DNA from: Aaosphaeria pasadenensis
Taxonomy: Eukaryota > Ascomycota > Dothideomycetes > Pleosporales
Length of the DNA: 64,000 nt
Assembly: GCA_022813625.1 (NCBI GenBank)
Contig: JAKLMB010000004.1
Location: 868,001-932,000 of the forward strand
Direction: 5' to 3'
The position numbers were made by a program, and so were the translations under genes. Below are positions 22,988 through 34,300 of the stretch, piece by piece (position 1 is the first letter of the stretch; each line of letters begins with the position of its first letter). Under the pieces are notes generated by a model. The model was not told where the DNA came from, did no database searches, and saw only the letters and a list, made by a program, of their open reading frames with translations.

Positions 22988-23998
22988 ACGATCAATTGGG
23001 GACGATGACGATGGAGGACTGACGGTTTACGACCCATGATGAGATGGGAGATGTGATTCTCATCGAAATACCGATCGACTCGAATGCGGATAGAAGAGGG
23101 ATCTTTCCAATCGAGTTCAGCCAAAAGCGTTCACGGGAGTTCCGGATATCTAGCGTTGATCATGACCGTTCTATCTCCTTGATATGTTTTCCTACGTTTG
23201 GCATGCCTTTCACACAGCTTTCTATATATGCATGTGGCAGGCGAGATTAGCATCTCAGAGCTCTAGGTTAATCGCCTAGCGCGAGGACCGGTTGCGATCG
23301 AGGATACCTTTTCCGCGTGCAAAGCGGTCCTATGTAAAATGAAACACTTCAAAAGCAACTTGAATATACTGAACACTATGTACTGCCGTGACCACCGCGT
23401 ACAGCGACTGTGCAAAGAATTGCTTAATGTGACATCTGGCTCTTAGGATTCCCCCATACGGATTTTCACCGCTCCGTCAGGGCTAGGTGGGAAGCTAGGG
23501 TGAAAATCAGAATCGTGACATCTTCGACACTTAGCCTGTTGCAGAAGGAACAAATGGAAACCTGGCTTGGCTGCTCGGACGGCTAACGATCAACGGCACT
23601 GATTCCATACCAGTCGATTGATTGATTTGATTAAACTCAAAAATGCCCCTCGGGGTTGCTGCACGTTTTGTTTCCTGCATGTCGCATGACAGCCGGCAAC
23701 GACTGCTGCGGGGCGGGGGTCTCCGATACTTTTAAGTTCTAGAAACGTACATAAACAAAAATAAAGACATTTGGACTTCACGATCGTTCCCATTATCTCC
23801 CTCCTTTCCACCGAAGGCCCCCCTTGCCGTCCAGTCCATCCGCACGAACCCGCGGCACAGACTACCATCGAATCATTGGTTTTTTCCTCATTCAAGCCAC
23901 CACGACGTCATTAGCTTTTACTCATCGCACTTGCGTTGCGCACATTCCATCTCTTCCAATCGCGCGCCGCGGCTCTATTATTATTATCTCACCCAATA
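22988..23998. other. intergenic region before the DERA gene
   Basis: About 1 kb with no coding frame that I can support. The last 200 bases before the DERA ATG are C/T-rich and probably form its promoter and leader. Confidence 0.55.
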
Positions 23999-25328
23999 AT
24001 GGCTTCCTCGAATCCCACTACCACTACCTCTCCGACAGAGTCAGAGACTCTCGTCCGTGACTTCCTCGCTGCCAATCCCGCGCTCGACGCTGAGCTCGGA
24101 AACGTCGAGATCATGACGGATCGATACACGAACGAGGAGTGGGCGAAGCAGATCGCGGAGACGCAGAAGAAGGTGGCGGCGGATAAGAGCAGGAAGTATG
24201 GAGTGCCGGATGTCACGACGAGGGAGGGTACGAGGGATCTCGCGGAGACGGTCGATCATACCGTGTTGAAGTTGGATGCGACGAGCAAGCAGATTGACGA
24301 TTTGTGCTCTGAGGCTAGAACTGAGGGATTCAAGGTATGCATTTCTTCTAAGTTTCCCTCCTTTGGTACATCGCATGTTCCAGTGTCTTGCACTACATGA
24401 CTGCTATTCGTTCAATTCATCGCATCTCGGTCGCTACATTCTGCTACATCAATTGTTGTATCAATTGACTAACCACCCACTACAGAGCGTTTGCGTCCGC
24501 CTCAACTACGTCTCCCGCTGCGTGTCCAACCTCAAGGGCTCCCCCGTCGTCGTAGCCTGCGTCGTCGGCTTCCACGAAGGCACGCAAGACACCTACGAGA
24601 AGCTCCGCGAAGCCCGCGCGGCCGTCAAGGCCGGCGCCGCCGAACTCGACGTCGTCCTAAACCACAGCCTCCTCACCAAGCACAACCCAACCCCCAAGCC
24701 CTCCAACCACAAGCGCGACTCCACCGCCGACACAATCACATGGAAGAACACAGAAGCCAACGCAAAGCCGCAGAGCGGCAACACACCTAGCCAGGGACCC
24801 TACTCGGTCTCCAGCTCCGGCGGCACGACCCCGAACCCAGAAGAAGACGAGATACCCGACTACAGCGCCATCTACCGCGAGCTCGCCAGCATCCGCTCCC
24901 TCTGCCCGTCCCCCACCGTCCTCAAGCTCATCCTCGAAACCTCCCAGCTCAACTCCGCCCAGATCCTCGCCGCATCCCACCTGGCCGCCGCAGCGAACTT
25001 CGACTTCATCAAGACGTCCACTGGCTTCAATGGCCCTGGCGCGAAGCTCGAGGACGTGCAGCTCATGGTCGCCGCGGCGGAGTACCTCTCCACGAAGCAG
25101 AAGAGCAACGGCGGGAGCCCCGTCCGCGGAAGGAAGATGCAGGTCAAGGCGAGCGGAGGCGTCAGGTCGCTCGAGGCGGCGACGCAGATGCTCGAGGCGG
25201 GCGCTACGAGACTGGGGACCAGCAGTGGGCTTTGGATCATGCAAGAGGCGAGGCAGAAGGCAGAAGGTTTGAAGAGACCTGCACCGGCTACGAGGCTATA
25301 TACCGATGATTCTATTGGGGGGTATTAG
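23999..25328 (+). CDS. deoxyribose-phosphate aldolase (DERA)
   Basis: join(23999..24334, 24486..25328), 392 aa. It catalyses the reversible cleavage of 2-deoxyribose 5-phosphate to glyceraldehyde 3-phosphate and acetaldehyde in deoxynucleoside catabolism. Core motifs are DHTVLKLDAT, VVGFHEGT and ELDVVLN. FIKTSTGF carries the Schiff-base lysine (about Lys288), and VKASGGVRS carries the second conserved lysine (about Lys333). The protein is longer than the bacterial enzyme because of a 110-residue N-terminal region and a polar insert of about 60 residues (178-236, Asn/Pro/Ser/Thr-rich) between beta strands. The insert is in frame and lacks splice signals, so it seems to be translated. The second exon is markedly rich in C-ending codons. 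Confidence 0.94.
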
Positions 25329-25918
25329 ACGTGGTCGGATGGTGTTTTTCTTATCGATTCTGAGTTAGTATATAAGCATAGGGTTGGGGTGTATAGAGTG
25401 TTGGTTGCATAGCATGGACACTTTTGGCATTTTAGGACACCGCTCAGGGGGGAATGGAAATTTAGAAGAATCAATGAATATACGAAATCAGTTCATAAAT
25501 AAGTGCAACACTACCAATGCATATATATGTATTTGTTTCTTAGTGAAGTGATACCTGAGACCAGCGGCGCTGTGTATGGGGTGGACATAAGATCAACATC
25601 AAGAAAAGAAGTTTCCAATTGACCAATGAATAGGATACTTTGATGAGTCATACAGTACTTCGAAAAGTTTAAGCGAGTCACGACGTGAGGGGCAGAGACA
25701 GTGGAGACTTGGATTGCAATTGAATATTTTCTTTGGTATGGAAAGGCATTTTACACACTGGGTATGTGAACCGCATCCACCTAATGAAACGCGCATGCTG
25801 GATATTCCCCATTTTTCGTCGGAGCCCGTTTTGCCCGCCCCGGAAAATCATCCCGTCATGAATAACCCAGGTACTCCAAAATTGTTGATGTTGATCGTCA
25901 TGCTTTTGGGCGTATGAT
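25329..25918. other. convergent 3' regions of the DERA and rps9 genes
   Basis: About 590 bases, AT-richer than the flanks, with nothing beyond probable 3' UTRs. Confidence 0.6.
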
Positions 25919-26707
25919 CTACTCCTCGTCCTCGTCACCACCATCCTCGCCATCACCACCGGCGGCGGCCTTGGCCTTCTTTCTTCGGACACGGCCGGGG
26001 CGGCCTCCACCGAAGGGCGAGCTGAGAGCGAAGTCAATGTGCTTCTGGGAGTCGAGACGGACAACGAAAGAGGGGACGTTGACGATCTGCTTTCCAACAC
26101 TGTGACGACTTGTTAGTCTATGCTCACTCAATCAACATGGTGGTGCAAACATACCGGATGTGACGCTGGCGGATGAGGACACGGGCGTGGTGGATAGACT
26201 TGGCAAGGCCGAGCTTGTAGACGCAAGTCTGAAGACGACGCTCCAAGAAATCCTCAATCTTGAGGGCCAAGACGTAATCGAGCTTCATGCGGGACTCGTC
26301 GAGGACACCGACACGGACGAGACGGCGAATGAGGGCGTTACCCTCGAAGAGGCGCTTGGGGTCCTTCTCGTCGAGAGTAAGAAGAAGACTATATCGTAAA
26401 TTAGCATACTGCTTCCTCCATCTCATCTCTAATTTCACATCGCAGTGTGTGGGAAAACTTACCGGGCAGCACGACGGATCTTGGACAAGGTCAACTGGAC
26501 GCGCCAGACCTCACGCTTGTTGCGGAGTCCATACTCGCCGACGAGCTTAAGCTCAGTGTCCCTTTTACAATATCAGTCGGATGTCCAAGACATATGCGGA
26601 GCAAGCTCCTGCAAAGTGGTCTGTGGGACAGTATCTACTCACAAACGAGCGGATTCGAAAGGACGACGAGGCGACCTGTAGGTCTTGGAGTACGAGCGGA
26701 TCGTCAT
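25919..26707 (-). CDS. rps9: 40S ribosomal protein S9 (uS4)
   Basis: complement(join(25919..26099, 26155..26388, 26463..26561, 26643..26707)), 192 aa. It is a primary rRNA-binding protein of the small subunit. The sequence runs through SYSKTYRSPRRPFESARL, KREVWRVQLTLSKIRRAAR, LLTLDEKDPKRLFEGNAL, then the S4 domain RRLQTCVYKLGLAKSIHHAR and the C-terminal FGGGRPGRVRRKKA with an acidic Gly/Asp/Glu tail. Splicing keeps the frame at each of three introns. The start MTIRSYSK differs from the usual MAPRSYSK; the ATG lies five bases after a predicted 5' UTR splice acceptor. It is divergent from rpl21. Confidence 0.96.
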
Positions 26708-27160
26708 GTTGACTGAGGAGAAGAATTGAAGTTAGCAAAATTAAATCTTTGAAAATTGTGCGAAGTGTTGGATGATGCACAGCTCATAACACCGTTGGAC
26801 AAGCAATCACTATTCAGGCACGCGAGTACCTTGGTGCAACCGTGTCGCAGGTGATGTGAGATGCAATGAGGAATTGTATTTTGGAGGATGAAGACTTACA
26901 GGATGCTGTTTTGCGTGGTTAGTAGGCAAATCCAGCAGTTGTGTGTGGTCGCTGTCGAACAAGAAGAGGAGGTTGTGAAGTTCGCGAGAATTTGGACTTC
27001 TTGCACGGGGCGCGGTGGGTTTTCAGTCTTGGCGTCGCTCGCTTACCGACCAATGGCAATTTGATCCTCAACCTCGAAGCCCACACCAACACTTCCCTCT
27101 CAAGCGCACTTTCAACGACGCCATCAACACCACCAATTCCCACGTTCACACACATTCGCA
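26708..27160. promoter_or_regulatory. shared divergent promoter region of rps9 and rpl21
   Basis: The two start codons are only 453 bases apart and, if the rps9 5' UTR intron is real, the transcription starts are within about 250 bases. Shared ribosomal-protein control is a reasonable inference. I could not assign specific factor sites. Confidence 0.5.
26713..26899 (-). other. predicted 5' UTR intron of rps9
   Basis: On the minus strand a GTAAGT donor at 26899 and a CTCCTCAG acceptor ending at 26713 would place a 187-base intron five bases before the ATG. No in-frame ATG lies in the preceding exon piece. Inferred from splice consensus only. Confidence 0.5.
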
Positions 27161-27872
27161 ATGGGTCACGCAGCTGGTCTCCGCGCGGGTACGCGCTATG
27201 CGTGAGTTGATTCCTACGGATCTTTGCACGTCGGGAAGGTTATACTGACGGCCATGGCAGCTTCTCGAGGGACTTCAAGAAGAAGGGAATGGTGAGTTTT
27301 CACGATGCCCTGCGCAAGAGAAAAAATTGATACGAATATGTCTCCAGATCCCTCTCTCGACCTACCTCCGCCAGTACAAGGTCGGTGACATCGTCGACGT
27401 CGTCGCCAACGGTATGGAAACACTCGCTTGGGATACCGAAATTTGGAGATGATGGACTTACAAGGGAACAGGTGCCGTTCAGAAGGGTATGCCCTACAAG
27501 GTCTACCACGGAAAGACTGGTGTCATCTACAACGTCACCAAGTCCGCCGTTGGTGTCATCCTGTACGTTATCCATTGAGGAAATAGCCGGAAAACAAAAG
27601 TACTAACGGCGGGCAGCTACAAGCAGGTCGGCAACCGATACATGGAGAAGCGCATCAACGTCCGCATCGAGCACGTCCGTCTCTCCCGCTCCCGTGAGGA
27701 TTTCCTCAGGCGTGTGAAGGAGAACTACGCAAAGACCCAGAAGGCCAAGGCCGAGGGTGTCCACCAGCACTTGAAGCGCCAGCCCGCCGCACCCCGCGAC
27801 TCCAGGGTCGTCAGCTTCTCTGACAACGTTCCCGAGAGCATCGCCCCTATTGCGTACGAGACAACGATCTAA
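27161..27872 (+). CDS. rpl21: 60S ribosomal protein L21 (eL21)
   Basis: join(27161..27201, 27261..27291, 27348..27411, 27472..27562, 27617..27872), 160 aa, the standard length. It is a large-subunit protein near the central protuberance/5S RNA region. It begins MGHAAGLRAGTRYAFSRDF, continues with KKGMIPLSTYLRQYKVGD and KGMPYKVYHGKTGVIYNVT, and ends with RIEHVRLSRSREDFL and a Lys-rich tail. Four short introns with GT-AG ends are crowded into the first half, giving exons of 41, 31, 64 and 91 bases. Confidence 0.97.
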
Positions 27873-29916
27873 GCGTGGAGAAAGTGGGAGAATCAAGGTG
27901 CAAGCAAAAATGGGATACGGATTGGTTCATGGCGTGGGTTTCACGGAACTTACAAATTTTTCTATCTGGTCTGCTCTTTCAATAGCATATGAAAGCGGCA
28001 ATGTTATGAAACTTGTTCGACAGACAATACCAGTGTGCCTATATGGCGTATAGTTACCCTCCATGCCAATGAGATACCAACTGCCAGTCCCTACTTACCC
28101 TTAGCACATCATCGACTTCTAGCGATACTTTTGCCTCTATAACCGACCTGCGACTTGAACATGCTCCTTATTCCTGCTGATATACAAAAGCCAATACATG
28201 GTGAAGAGCACCTGGAAACATCATTTCACTCTAACACTTCATCTCGAAATGTGGTGCATCCGATCCTTACCAATCCTTACTCCCACCAACGTACCATACA
28301 TATCCTCTGAACTTACCAACCCAGAGCAAACACGCCATCTAGCCTAACATAATTGCTACTTTATCACATCCTCTACATCCCAACCTCAAACGACTCATCA
28401 GATACCAAGACTCAGATCCATACCTATATAAACACGTACAATCCAGCACCTCGTTCTGAAATGCTCCCCCATATAAGCCCTCAACCGCTACAGTGACGTT
28501 CCAATCATTCTATCCATGCACAAAATAAAGCCTCCTCGACTCCATCATTTCTCCCGAGCTGGTTAGATCTCGTATCAGATGGGCCATACACAGTGTAGCG
28601 CCGTCATCGTGGGCAGATACCAACCATGCATATAGAGTGAAGAACTTCATACATCGTGTTCATTTGGTTTTTTTAATTTTAAATATAACAATATTATATA
28701 TTATATATTCGATAAGATTTACGAACAGTGCGTATATCATATAGAATAAATTTTGTCTTGTTCTCGACAAAGTCTTACCGAATCATCTCATCAAAACCCC
28801 AAAAAACCAAAACATTGAAGAAATCAGAATAAAACAACAGTGTCAAAACTACAATATATACTGTCATAGTTGTAGTATTGCGAACTACGCAACACATCAT
28901 GGGCGACTTTTGCACATACTGAGGCTTTTTGATAGGACTTAGCTATAGAGGAAAGATAGGAGTGCCATTGGGAGGTTTATTCACGGTCGAAACATTGAGG
29001 TATCGGACGTTCTGACAGAGGGTTAGATGGAAGGAAAAATATTGTGCTATTGAGGTCAGCGAAAATTGGGGGTTGGAGACGACTGAGGAATATATGTGAC
29101 TAAAGACGTGAAATTCGAGAAATTGGCTGTAGGTGCGTGGGAGGAAATGTTCAAATAGTTCGGTGCTTGCGTAAGTAAGTGAAAACCAGGTAGATAGGGC
29201 GTGGCAAATGGTTCCATGAATTTCTATGAATTTTCATATGAAAAAGTTCTAAGTAAAAGTTGATCAGTTCACCAGGCTGGCTCTGAACCTCGCAAGGTGA
29301 CTTCAACCCCCCACCCCCCCCCTCAGTCCCTCAAGTAAAGACCCAACACGTCGACGAACAAAAAAAGCGATCCTACAGAATCCCTATCATCAGAAAAGGG
29401 CAACGCTGCTACATCCTCACCTGAACGCCACTTATAGCAAGATACGTTCCATAAAACGCCTCCATGCACCCATGGGAAAACGGTCGCCTATAGCGTTCGC
29501 AGATGCGCGGGCAAAGTGCATGCAGATCAAAGAGGAAATAAGATTTGACAGGATGTGATTCGAGACCGGGGTATATACATACATCAACGACATAAAGAAA
29601 GCCAGACATCATAGCAAGCAATGCAGCAGCCATGCATGCATGCAGTAAGCAGAAAACGCATTGGCCAGCGAGGAACAGTTACATACAACTTCCTTCCCAA
29701 GACGCGCACCCCCCCATGCATGTGAGCACCAGAGCTCGTGCGAAATGTGGTTGGGTGGTTGCATTTGAGTAGAAATGGTTTACAGTTACAGGAAGGAAAA
29801 AACAATGGGGTTTCGAGGTCATTGGATATGGTGGATTTCTTTCGGATTTGTTATTTCTTTCCCTCTACATAGGAAAGGCCATTTAGAGTATTATAGGTAG
29901 TGAAAAGCTTAGGGCT
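27873..29916. other. 2-kb convergent intergenic region with an AT-rich core
   Basis: It lies between the 3' ends of rpl21 (+) and the receptor gene (-). An AT-rich block with TATATTATATATT lies at about 28660-28760. The rest is C/A-rich. No coding frame is supportable. Confidence 0.6.
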
Positions 29917-31311
29917 TTAAGAAGTCTTAAGGAAATTCGTAGGCTTGCGCTCATTGTCCTCCAGATCCACACTGAAGGCGCTATCGCTCTGATTCCGCGA
30001 GGTCGATGCAAAGCGATTGGGATCTTCGGTTGAGGGAGACGACCTCTCGCCTGGAGAAGCTGTCTCGATTTGCACGGTGGTTTCTGTCACGATGCCAATG
30101 GCGTTGACGTTGGGTTTGATGATGGAGTCTTGGGAGCCTGTTGGGCTGGTTTCTCTTACGGACTCGTGGAGCTCGTACTTGTCACGCGTGACGCTGCGGC
30201 CTCGACGGTGATCCACGAGTCTTGATATGCGGTTTGATTTTCCACCGACGATGGTCACTGTGCGGGCTTGACCGGTTGATGTTTCTTTGTTGATAGAATG
30301 GAGACCGTATGTGTCGCCTGGTCGCGTGACATCCTGGGTCAAGGCAGTCACGTTGTGGCTGAAGGTGTAGCCACCGGTTGAGAGTTCGTTTGTTACGAGG
30401 ACACGGCGAGTCAACGCATATAATAAGGCGTCGATCCAGCCACAGGAAGTGAGGAGGGCACCGGCTACGCAGAAGAATACGTCGGGCATATCAGTGCCAG
30501 TCATTGCAACCATGCGGCCTACTGCGATAGGCAGTGTCAATAAGACATAGACTAGAGGGTACAGGACCATAAACTTGGTAGCTCGGGATAGTTTAGTGGT
30601 GTCGTTGTTCATGATGCTTCGAATGCGGCCTCGGAGATGAATGAAGACATGACCGTAGATTGCCATTGTACCAAACTCGACAATGAAGATCCAAAGGTAG
30701 TGTAGGTAAAGTCGCTCCTGTTCGAAATCGACTGAAACCCAGCACCACCCTCCAGCACGGGTGAAAAATTTGTCACCGAACATGGCGGGTCCAAGAATGG
30801 TGAGCAGAACCGCGACTATCCAAACGGCTAGGATACCAACAACGAACCACTTGTAAGGCATCCTGTAACCTTTGACAACGCCGAGCCATGTGTGAATTGC
30901 AATGGCAAGGACGAAAAAGCCGCTGGCTACATCACCAAGGTGAAGGCACCAAGCCTGGATGAAGCAAGGTACAGTGGGCGCGAGGATTTTTCCGATTCGC
31001 ATCCAGTGGAAGGAGATGGCGAATGCAATTGATTGTAGGAGATCGGCCAGGAGAAGATTATAGATAAGAATGACGTATTGGTTGTAACCAACGTACTCCT
31101 TGTAGTGTTTGCGCCAGGAGACAAGTCTATGGGTGATGAAGACCAAGAGTGCCGTTACAGAGATGAGAGATAGCATGGCGAACAGTGCAATTGGAATCAA
31201 TCCCTGTTTGAATACGGGAGTCAGAGGGTCTAGACTGTTAGGATAGGCAAAGTATCGCTTTGCGACCTCAGCCCGGTTGTGCAGGTCCATGTTGAATGCA
31301 CTTGGTGACAT
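29917..31311 (-). CDS. seven-transmembrane receptor, fungal Git3/cAMP-receptor-like GPCR
   Basis: Single exon, 464 aa. Seven hydrophobic helices are visible at about residues 35-62, 76-103, 117-146, 155-180, 205-230, 248-272 and 276-300. They include NQYVILIYNLLLADLLQ (TM2), HLGDVASGFFVLAIAIHTW (TM3), LWIFIVEFGTMAIYGHVF (TM5), YPLVYVLLTLPIAVGRM (TM6) and GWIDALLYALTRR (TM7). The layout and TM2/TM3 wording resemble fungal Git3/cAMP-receptor-type proteins proposed to sense carbon source through a G-alpha/adenylate cyclase pathway. A roughly 150-residue cytosolic tail rich in Ser/Thr/Arg follows, with possible phosphorylation sites. No signal peptide is needed. The ligand is unknown. Confidence 0.8.
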   Translation of the reverse strand: MSPSAFNMDLHNRAEVAKRYFAYPNSLDPLTPVFKQGLIPIALFAMLSLISVTALLVFITHRLVSWRKHYKEYVGYNQYVILIYNLLLADLLQSIAFAISFHWMRIGKILAPTVPCFIQAWCLHLGDVASGFFVLAIAIHTWLGVVKGYRMPYKWFVVGILAVWIVAVLLTILGPAMFGDKFFTRAGGWCWVSVDFEQERLYLHYLWIFIVEFGTMAIYGHVFIHLRGRIRSIMNNDTTKLSRATKFMVLYPLVYVLLTLPIAVGRMVAMTGTDMPDVFFCVAGALLTSCGWIDALLYALTRRVLVTNELSTGGYTFSHNVTALTQDVTRPGDTYGLHSINKETSTGQARTVTIVGGKSNRISRLVDHRRGRSVTRDKYELHESVRETSPTGSQDSIIKPNVNAIGIVTETTVQIETASPGERSSPSTEDPNRFASTSRNQSDSAFSVDLEDNERKPTNFLKTS

Positions 31312-34300
31312 GGCGGCGGCAGGGACGTTGGCGGCAAGTTGAAACTATCGAGGAATGTCGAATTAAGAAGAGTCAAGCGAGGTTTGTGCAAACTTTAAGA
31401 TGCCATGGTGATAATAATAGCGATTGTGGGCACAATAGGCTGAGGTGAAGGCGATGGCCTTGCACGCTTTGGTCTGAAACCTCTCCGGGAGGGATAGGCG
31501 ACTGAGACGTATGCCAATTCGGTATTGATGGATTTGTTTGAATAGGTATACGATGACTGCAATAGGACTCGAAATTGACGTTTGTGATGATTATGGTGAG
31601 TGTGGTGGTTGTGGTGGCTTGGGTGGACTCGAAAGAGGTATCGGCGGCTGTCCTAACAAGGAAACAGTGGACGCGTAGGAGACCAAAGCAGACGTTAGGA
31701 ATATAATGGCGTTTTGTAGGACAAAGAAATGCAAATTTGGAGACACAGAAGTAGAATCACATTCACGGCGATGCGGGCGAACAGACGCCATAATAAGAAA
31801 GCAGGAGGTCCATGTGTGAACCTGTCACTGACTAGGGCGTGTTATGCAGGTGCAGCAAACTGACGGCAGCTAAGAAACGTGCTAGGTGCACGCCTGGCGT
31901 GGCCTAAAGTCTATTTAGTCTTGGACAAACCCATCCCTGTCCTCCATGCAAGAGACGAGAGAATATCGGAATGGCCAATATATTCCTGAGGGCGATCCGG
32001 GTAGTGGGGGACCTGGGGGATGGTATGGAGAAGGGATGGTCGTAGGAGAGGGACAAGGCCAAGAGTCACATTGAAGGCCTGCCCATGTTCTTCCGACCAC
32101 GACGACGGCGATGACGGCCTGGCCGTTGCAGGGAATGCCAGACGAGTACAAGAAACTACCTCAATGTGGCCAAGCAGCCACCTTACAGGCTACCTAGCGT
32201 GCACTTTTAGGGCGTTGGTCGTTCTGTTAAGTATGTCGTTATTGCATCTGAGGTTTGCTTGAGTCGTGTGATTCGTATGGAAAGCCTCAAGAGATATCGG
32301 ATAGGACTGCCACAAACGCCACCACGTGGAAAACAATGTCGGATACATCAGAGAGAAGCCAGTTTGTAGAACGTTGATACGAAGTTTGTACTTTGTATAA
32401 CAGGCAAGGAATTTACACGCGCTTGTCGCTTACGAACGAGGCTACAATACGAGAAGTAGTTACAAGTGCCTAACCAACTGTGATTACGAGTTTGTGGAAT
32501 ACGGTAGGCTGGTGGTTTACCACAATATTGTCGAAGGGACTAGAACAAGGGAAATACAACCAGATGTCACTTTCTCTTTGGTCTGCCATCCAGCTCCCTC
32601 TCTATCTTCCTCTTCACGGGCCAGCTATCCGACCTCGCATCACAGTGCATCGTCTTCGAACTGACAGCAGTGCGCTGTCAGCACCGTCCCTCGATCCTCG
32701 GTTGAATTTATGCTCACGCCAGAGAGGGGCACGGTTTAATTGTTCTATAGAACAAAATCTTATCAATAAGGTAATATTTTGTTCGTTTTAAGACGCCATT
32801 TAATGGCATGTGTACCTATTCTTGTGTATGTACGGAGTATTGTGTTTGTACACGTCCAGATAGGTGTGATACACAGGTGACAGAACAAGGAGAATCCGGG
32901 ACGTCCGTTGCAAATCCTGCTTGACTCTCAACCCCAGGCCCAGACTTGCCTACTGTACAGTATTTACTCTTGGTGCGGAGAAGCCCCCCTGTGGATTGAT
33001 CCTCCAGAGCAGGGCCAGTACAGACGTTTGTGGGGGAGGGAGGTCGAGCTACTTCACACATTGACCAATGACACGAGACCTTCTGTGCTTCTCTGCATTG
33101 CACACTACACACTACACGATTCAGGGGTCACCACCAACCCTTTCACTCGCTAGACCTTCAAGTTGTTGTTGACCTTGGGATCAAATTCTTTCATTACGGC
33201 CCGATGACTGAACGTGCTTCTCACCGATGCTATCCGGCAGGTGGAATAATACTCAATTGTCACAAAAGTGGGTGCAGCATTCCGAGGATGGGACCATGAT
33301 GTAGATAATCTTTTTCTGCCTACAGGCCACTCCACCTCCCAATGTATGGGCACTATCTCTTATTTTGTCGCTCTGGAGGCAAGTTTCGTTGTCGATCATA
33401 TAGGATCAGACATACATTCCTACACAACTGGCTAGCGGTGTGCGCAACGACGATAGTAGACGAAATAATAGCTAATGCCAATAGCACGGATGGTATTACC
33501 CGGCAGCCTGTCTTCAGTCGAATCCTTTGACATGTGGTGTTGAGGTCCTGAGGGGCGGTGAAATGGGCAAAGACCAGGTAACCTCCGGCGACCAGGCTTG
33601 TAGGATTGGTCTATGAGGCCCCCTTGCTGGTGATTTCATTACATTTCAGGTAGCCATGGGCTGTGGACTGGAATCTCAATGCCTTGTGAGCCGCGCGCTC
33701 ATGACCACCTTCCGCATGTAAACACCCCTGAGCCGACGTTGATGATTCTTGATCCGCGTCTGACAGTAGGGGTCAAGGGCGTGGCCAGTGGACTGGACAG
33801 TGGAAAGGACCGAGTCGACCGAGGGTACATACACAGTACATCCTCCCAAGCCGGTTGAGTGTACGCGACCTCCTTGGCCCATCACGTGGTGATGTTTCCT
33901 GCATCGGTGGTCGAAACAAAATCCGTATTGATGTGAAGGTAAAGTTCAGGGCCATGCACTGGGACACTTTCGCCAGGGCTGCATGTGCCCATCTACCCCA
34001 TTGCTGAGTTGACAGAACTTGAGTTGTTGTGACAAGCATCGACTAATAACTGGTTCTCTATAATAACGCTCAGAAGGGTAGGGGAATCGCTGCTCCACGC
34101 GGTGGGTTTAACGATCTGCAGCACCATTGGTGGAGTCTACCAGGAGTTGAATGCATCCCTTCCCAACATAGATGATCTACTGTGGATACTACAATCTCCA
34201 CTACCTGCTGCTACGTCTTCACCTTTTCCTCCGACTATTATTCCATCGCATCAATCCTGGAGAAGTGGATTTTTATTAGGTAGTATTCGGAGCCGGCCAT

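Noticed and set aside
24657..25244. 195-codon antisense frame within the DERA gene
   Set aside because: Antisense shadow caused by the C-ending codons of the real gene; Gly/Glu/Val-rich without a domain.
28660..28760. AT-rich block considered as an origin or centromere-like element
   Set aside because: Only about 100 bases, located between convergent 3' ends; ordinary terminator-type AT-rich DNA explains it.
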